Positions 58,537 through 64,000 of a stretch of DNA of 64,000 nucleotides are shown here, piece after piece. The notes beneath the pieces were generated by a model. It was not told the DNA's origin, did no database searches, and saw only the letters and a list, made by a program, of their open reading frames with translations. Position 1 is the stretch's first letter. Every line of letters begins with the position of its first letter. The position numbers and the translations under genes are program-made. Source of the stretch: Mercurialis annua (lineage: Eukaryota > Streptophyta > Magnoliopsida > Malpighiales > Euphorbiaceae); assembly GCF_937616625.2 (NCBI RefSeq), contig NC_065576.1, positions 33,444,628 through 33,508,627 on the forward strand. The letters are read 5' to 3'.

Positions 58537-60953
58537 TGTCACGACCCAAATTATTGAGCCGAGACCGGCGCTAGGGAATGGGAGTGGTAGCTACAAAACC
58601 CGTAGCAAGCCTAAAATCACTAATAATTTTTCCGCAAATAAAAGTATAATATATAATATATATTAAAGCATTTCCGGAAAAACTCTTTTAAATAATATAC
58701 TTATAGATATTAAAGTATCATGTCAGAGTTTATAATATAAAATACCATTTTAATTTAAAGCGTCTATCTAATACTGACAACTACTGACTACTGCAGCTTT
58801 AGGAACTTATACTTGTGCAAGTCCAATGACTTCTGCCACAATGGAGATGGTTTGTCTGATCCGACTCCGTCTACCTGCAAACATCAGAGTGAGGGGTCAG
58901 TATTTGGAAAAATACTGAGTGAGTTTGCAAGTTACTTATAGTATTATCAAAATATAGCGTCACACGCTTAATACATATGTACATTTATGATATAAGCAAA
59001 CATTATTAATTTCAAAAGTGTGAGTCCAACTCACTAGATACGGGGACTTCCAGACTACACCGTAGCCGAGTGCTCACTCGTATCGAAATCATAAAGTGTG
59101 AGTTCAACTCACTGGTGGGTCCAACCCACTGGTGGGCCCAGCCCACTAGATACGGGGACTTCCAGACTACACCGTAGCCGAGTTCACTCTCGTATCGAAT
59201 TCATATCATATCATGCATAAATGTATATTAATTCTTAATCACAAAGTCATGAACCCTATACTGACTTACTAATGATCATGCAACCTATTGACACCTAATA
59301 GGTAGTTGGTCACTTCGGACCGCACATTAGACACTCATTTTAAATATAGCGAATACAATAGCGTTTATATAATCAAATCTATCAAACATGACATCTTATA
59401 CGAGCAAATCATATAAATATGAGATATTTAATAATAATATTCAAGATATAAGAAAATGACTTTAATAATAATAATACGCGAAAGTAAATTGCCACTCACA
59501 GTGACCGCTTTCCGAATAATAATAATAATAATAAGATCACATGAATGTGAGCTCCATGCATCGCTTGATCCTCTAGCTATTCTAGCTCATCGGTCTACTG
59601 GCTCGTCGAGAAGTTAGTTACTGATCCGAGTTACCTGTACGTTTAATTCTTAAACGTAAACTTAGTATCAAAATCCTAAGTTATAACTTAGGCTAACACG
59701 ATCTTATTTACAATACATCTCTTAATCACATTTCATTTTTAAGCGTCCTAATTTACATTTTGAAATTCGACTGAATCACGATTGATTACGCGGCTTGAAA
59801 TTGTCTGAAATCAAGTTTCTGCGTCGCGCCAGGACCCCGAAAGCCCAAATCGACAGTCCCCGCAAACAAAGGACTGCACGTTCGTGCAGCAGTGTGCTGC
59901 ACGTTCGTGACGATCGTGCAGTTGCTGTGCTGCACGTTCGTGACGATCGTGCAGTTGCTGTACTGCACGATCGTGCAACACATGCTGCACGTTCGTGCAG
60001 CCTGTTGGCTTCACGATGTGCAGCCACAGGGTTCAATCCCCGGGCCATTCCGACGTGCTAAAACCTTCCAAATCCAATCTGCAACGTTTAACAATATCAA
60101 ATATACGAGATCCAAGCTTAAAACGTCGAATTCGAATCGAAAATCGTTAAAACGATAAAACCGCTCGAAACCCAAAACAAAACGTCAAGCTTACCTTGAT
60201 TTAATGCTCGTAATAGATAGAGAATTGAATTCTGAACGAATCGATATAAAGAACGCTCGATTTGGACGAGAAACGGCGAAACTGCGGCGGATCGTAATCG
60301 TTCGTTATTTTTCTCCATTTCTCTGAAGCCTTCATCGTTCATCTGGATCATTCTTTGAATGATCAACATCTTTATATACATATGGTTAATTGACTCCTTT
60401 GGTCCTTCATTTCTTTAACTTAAACCATTTCTCTTTTAAACTTTCTAATTTAACCAAACGATTAAATTATTCTTTTAACTCGATCATTTACGTATTATTT
60501 ATATCCATATAAATAATACTAACTCAACGTTATTATTTTCCGTCCAAATCTTTTAATTACTATTCTCGAGACTTAATTGGCTAATTTTCAATTTAGTCCT
60601 TGAACTTTTCAAAAATTGCAATTTAGCTCAAAACGCATCCGCGTCCAAATTTTAAAAGGTCTCCGATTGACCCGAAACTTTTATCACACATACTATAAAA
60701 CATTTCGCGGACCTTGGCGAAATAATTTTCACTTCGGGATTTATATGGCTAAATTACCATTTTAGTCCCTGTAATTTATTTTGCGACTTTCTTAACATTT
60801 TTCTTTTCTAATTTAAATTCTAATTTTATAATTGGAATACGATATTAAATTCCACATAATTACTTTAATTCCTTGGAAATTATCCCCGATATCGCCACCC
60901 TGACGAGTTAGAACTGGACCCAACTAAATATTTAAATATTTTGCGGTATTACA
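58537..60953 (-). repeat. LTR H: 5' LTR of O (2417 bp)
   Basis: Partner of LTR C. Retains TATA (near 60371-60380) and donor-like GTAAGC (60189-60194), but the G-box is deleted (CTGGACCCAAC). Hairpin trio near 59097-59150. LTR start reads TGTAATACCGC. Confidence 0.88.
59875..60043 (-). repeat. CTGCAC-type palindrome array and stem-loop in LTR H
   Basis: Units near 59875, 59898, 59931, 59964 and 59986, with half units ACGATCGTGCAG between. A 33-bp segment (TGCTGCACGTTCGTGACGATCG...) is duplicated relative to LTR C. The companion stem-loop has lost pairs (ACAGGGTTCAATCCCCGGG) compared with C. Confidence 0.85.
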
Positions 60954-62816
60954 ACTTTAACCACTTATATATAAGGATTATCATTCATATGAAATGAAAG
61001 TTCCATAGACTTAAAATCATTTTCCTTTCATTTTCCTTGATCATCATTGTTCATTACCTACGGTTTCCGATTCTCGACCATTTTTGACATTCTATAGCTT
61101 GAAGTGATCGTAAATTCAGAAGGTAATCAAGGTAAGCTCGTTGTTTTGGTGTTCGGTGTTGTTTCTCTCTCAGGACTTCCTAGCTAAATGAAATCGGGTA
61201 TGTGAAAAAATGAAAAAGAAATTCTCACACGTAGTCAAACCTTAATTAATAGGTTCTCAGTGTACATCGATAGTTGCTTGAAAACACTAGTGGGTCAGTG
61301 TTATAGATGAACAAACCCTCTTGTGGATCGCTTTCTCTTGCACGTTAATGAATCGAGTAATTGCGTATGTATGTAAGGTCTGCAGGTCTATAAAGGAGAA
61401 TCAAGATTAGACAGGGAGTTACTAGAAGCGATTCTATAATTAAGAAATATGATAAATAGTGGAGTTGCCTAACAAGAATAAGGGTATATTAGAAATAATA
61501 AGGAAAGGTATATTAAAAGGTACATATTGGTCTTCTAAGAGATGAGTGCTTAACGGCCCTGGATGTAGATCTTTATCTATATTTGAAGAAAGGAACCGGG
61601 TAAGTTCAAGAGAAGAAGAAAAGGTATTTCACAGGGCCTGTCTTTTGATTCCATTTTGTGGTCTTTAGCCTATCTAGACCCGCATTCGTTCTTTCCCATA
61701 AGACCTTTTCTTGAACGTCCCAGCAATCCATCCCTTGAAACGGAGCTCCTCCTTAACAAGGCGTCATAGGTTGGAAAGTAAAAAGTCTCTCATATAGCGG
61801 GACACTTGTCCTCTTTCCGGTCTTCAAGCCAAAGAAGCTTCACTGGGAGGTACTAGTAATAGAGATGCATAGTATAAGAAGATCATAGTATAGCATAAAG
61901 TAAGACAAAGACTAAGTGATATATAAAAAAGATCTTCCCCGAAAAACACTATCGGTGAATCGGGCGAATAGGGCTAAGGCGCATTTGTTTTGCTTTTGAA
62001 TGTGTAACTCCTTATTGAAGTTCAGAAATTCCTAATTTTTCCATCTGTACTTTACTTAAAGTCTGTTTATATGATTGAGTAGGAAATGTCGTAGGTAAAG
62101 TGGTCATCAGCCTTTTCTCTTTTGTTTGTTTCCTAGATCCGGCGAGGCAACCGGCTACCGGATAAGGATCTTGACGGGGGTCGTGTGATCAAATTTTTTC
62201 GGAATATCAAGCAGTGAGTTTATATGTGTTTACTTTTGATGTATTAAAAATGCATTGCTTTCTAAATGCAAAATAATTTATATGAAATGCATAACATGAT
62301 TTATTATCGAAATGCTTTGTATGAAATACACGCATCATTATCTTGAAACCAGTATAGATCCATGAAACATGCTTTCCTATTAGGCGGCAATAGGAACTAC
62401 GTGATCACTAGTTAAGTTCAAGCTATATGCTTCTTCGTGGTTTATGAAATCGATACAAGGTCAGCTTGGTGGAATTATCTCGCGACCTGTATATAATGAT
62501 TCGCCTAGGTTGAACTATCCCGAGATTCATAACGATCGTTGGATTTAAGCGATGGTAAGAGTCACCTTGGTTGAACTATCTCGGGACTGTACCCGATGGT
62601 GTTGGTTGACTTGGTCGAACTATCCCGTAACCTACCATCAGGATTAAGTAATTATTTGATCATAAAAGAGAATTCAGTTAAGAAGATTCAAGGAATCGAG
62701 GATTAGGGTTTCAATCGGGAGTTATATTTTGGATGCATATGAATGAATGATTTATAGCATTTTTTTGTTTTATAGAATACTCACTAGTAAACTATGAACT
62801 CACTAAGTTTCGACTG
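60954..62816 (+). repeat. Old LTR J, right part, with foreign insert
   Basis: Starts with the TSD ACTTT. TATA-like TTATATATAAGG near 60964, donor-like AAG|GTAAGC near 61134. From about 62340 it aligns with P 690-1200 (hairpin CCTATTAGGCGGCAATAGG, then GTTGAACTATCTCGGGAC repeats). Ends at 62816, where LTR K begins, so J is also interrupted there. Confidence 0.6.
61380..62180. other. Probable insert of mitochondrial DNA (NUMT)
   Basis: Base composition and wording differ from everything around: about 40-43% G+C, mixed strands, phrases such as AACGTCCCAGCAATCCATCC and GGGCTAAGGCGCATTTG that read like plant mitochondrial spacer. It interrupts the LTR J text, which is recognisable before (about 61140) and after (about 62340). 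I cannot assign a mitochondrial gene. Edges approximate. Confidence 0.4.
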
Positions 62817-63345
62817 TGTAATACCCCAAATATTTTAATGTAATCAAATCGTGCCACGTGTCGCGAATTCTGATAAATTAAATCTAGATGGATTTAATTT
62901 AATAGTATCAGGAATTTATTATTAAGCAATTTAACGGGATTTGAGAAAAAAGTTGGAAAATTAATATAAAATAAAATATAAATCCCGTAATGGAAATTAT
63001 TTCGCCAAGGGCTGCGAAATATTTTATAGTATTTATGCAAAAAAATCTCGAGTTAATCGGAGACTGTTTAAAATTTGGACGCGGATATATTTTGGACTAA
63101 ATTGCGACTTTTGAAAAGTTCAAGGACCAAAATGTAAATTAACCAATTAAGCCCCGAGAATATGATTAAAAGATCATTGATGGAAAATAATAATTTTGGA
63201 ATCGTATTATTTATTTGGATATAACTAATACGTACGCAAGTGAGTGAAAGTAAATAAATAATTGCTAAGTTAAAATAGAAAGTTTTAAAGAGAATTGGTT
63301 TAAGTTAAAGAGATGAAGGATTGAAATAGAACATTAGCGGCTAAT
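62817..63345 (+). repeat. LTR K: 5' part, inserted in J
   Basis: Starts TGTAATACCCCAAATATTTT, with G-box GCCACGTGTCG, then the family U3 text (TTTCGCCAAGG..., GGACGCGGATA, TTTTGAAAAGTTCAAGGACC). Recognisable to about 63345, where unrelated sequence begins. Confidence 0.75.
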
Positions 63346-64000
63346 AATTCTTGACGGTCCTCGACCTTTACACTAAACTTCCCTAAACCCCCTGACCTTT
63401 CAAAAGCTTCCCTAAACCCCCCCCGACCTTTATGGCGGTGCCACTCACAGCCCTCTTGACAAAAAAAATAAAAATCGCGGCGCCGCCAACGATTAAATCG
63501 TTTTCATGCGTGTTCCTCGCCACCTATCCCCCACGTGACCTCTCCTCAGTCAGAATCAACAGTTCCTCCGTCAGACATGTCGGTTGACTTTTTAAATTTT
63601 TAAAATGAAATTTTTTTTCACCTTCTCAGTTAATTTTCTCTTTCTTTTTTTTTCACCTTCTGACATACTCTCTCTTCTTCATTATATTTGTTTTTGAAAT
63701 CAATATTTTTTTATTTTCCCTCCCTTCTAACCTAGGCGTTTGTCCTCGTCATTTGTTGCTCTTCATTTCTCTCGTTCTCTAGTTCGCCTGCATTGCATTT
63801 CGAGGAAGAAAAAATCCGGGTATGAAAAAAAATGGTTACTGTCATGTTGACACATTTTTAGTATTGACATGTTTATAGGGTAAAACAGTTTAAGAAGATA
63901 ATGGGAAAAGAAAAGATCTTTGGCAGTGATGAGACGAAAGGGAAGAAACGGCCAGGTTCGTGTTTGATCACTTCGAATTTTAATTTTAGGTTTATGGTAA
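63346..64000 (+). other. Unidentified element or gene start running off the window
   Basis: Opens with TGACGGTCCTCGACCTTTAC and two CTTCCCTAAACCCCC phrases with CTGACCTTTCAAAAG between. This style is common at the ends of long-TIR plant DNA transposons. A T/C-rich stretch (63590-63780, possible 5' UTR) follows, then an ATG at 63901 in a Lys/Gly-rich frame (MGKEKIFGSDETKGKKRPG). The right end is outside the window, so TIRs and TSD cannot be tested. Confidence 0.3.

Larger units (their letters stand above)
38222..60953 (-). mobile_element. O: non-coding LTR element split by nested X and Y
   Basis: 3' LTR C (38222-40472), PPT (40473), internal part (40473-43024), foreign insert (43025-56444), internal remainder (56445-58536), PBS, 5' LTR H (58537-60953). 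Perfect TSD ACTTT. Both LTRs carry the CTGCAC-type palindrome array, unlike the other subfamilies. No coding capacity except a short remnant (56875-57030). Confidence 0.9.

Overview
This window is plant nuclear DNA, most likely from a eudicot. The reasons are split genes with GT-AG introns, a phytocyanin gene, Ty1/copia and Ty3/gypsy (Athila, Tat/Retand) pol fragments, and LTR retrotransposons primed by initiator-Met tRNA. I cannot name the species. About 85-90% of the window is mobile DNA. Only one ordinary host gene looks intact: a uclacyanin-type blue copper protein on the minus strand (31894-34381, two exons).

Layout. 1-5597: plus-strand gag-only LTR element P. 5598-17986: minus-strand non-coding LTR elements in tandem (Z), with a composite middle LTR. 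17987-20312: truncated Athila pol (minus). 20313-24690: decayed Tat/Retand-like pol (minus) with an antisense extra ORF. 24698-25625: MULE-like non-autonomous DNA element. 25851-31742: Ty1/copia element with both LTRs and three coding lesions. 31743-34472: uclacyanin gene. 36047-37032: broken FAR1/MULE-type gene. 37831-62816: an old plus-strand LTR (J) holding element O (38222-60953, TSD ACTTT). O holds X (43025-56444, TSD CTTAC), and X holds Y. 62817-64000: another LTR start (K), then an unidentified element running off the end. 61380-62180 looks like inserted mitochondrial DNA.

P, Z, W, O, X, Y, J and K are one extended Ty3/gypsy-like family. Ends are TGTAATACCCC...GTCGTGACA, the PBS is TGGTATCAGAGC, and a G-rich PPT is preceded by CGAGGACGAATTTTTATAAG. 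LTRs are 2.2-2.6 kb. P keeps one gag-like ORF; the others have 4.4-4.6 kb internal regions without coding capacity (LARD-like).

The most unusual signal is a conserved cassette of short inverted repeats in these LTRs, 360-530 bp downstream of a TATA box. It has one 7-9 bp stem-loop, then five to eight 16-bp palindromes (6-bp arms, 4-nt variable centre) every 17-24 bp, usually 20-22. A second block further downstream has three 15-bp hairpins at 17-bp period. Arm sequences differ between subfamilies, but both arms change together, so the symmetry is kept rather than the sequence. This fits folded RNA or dyad protein sites in elements that must be mobilised in trans.
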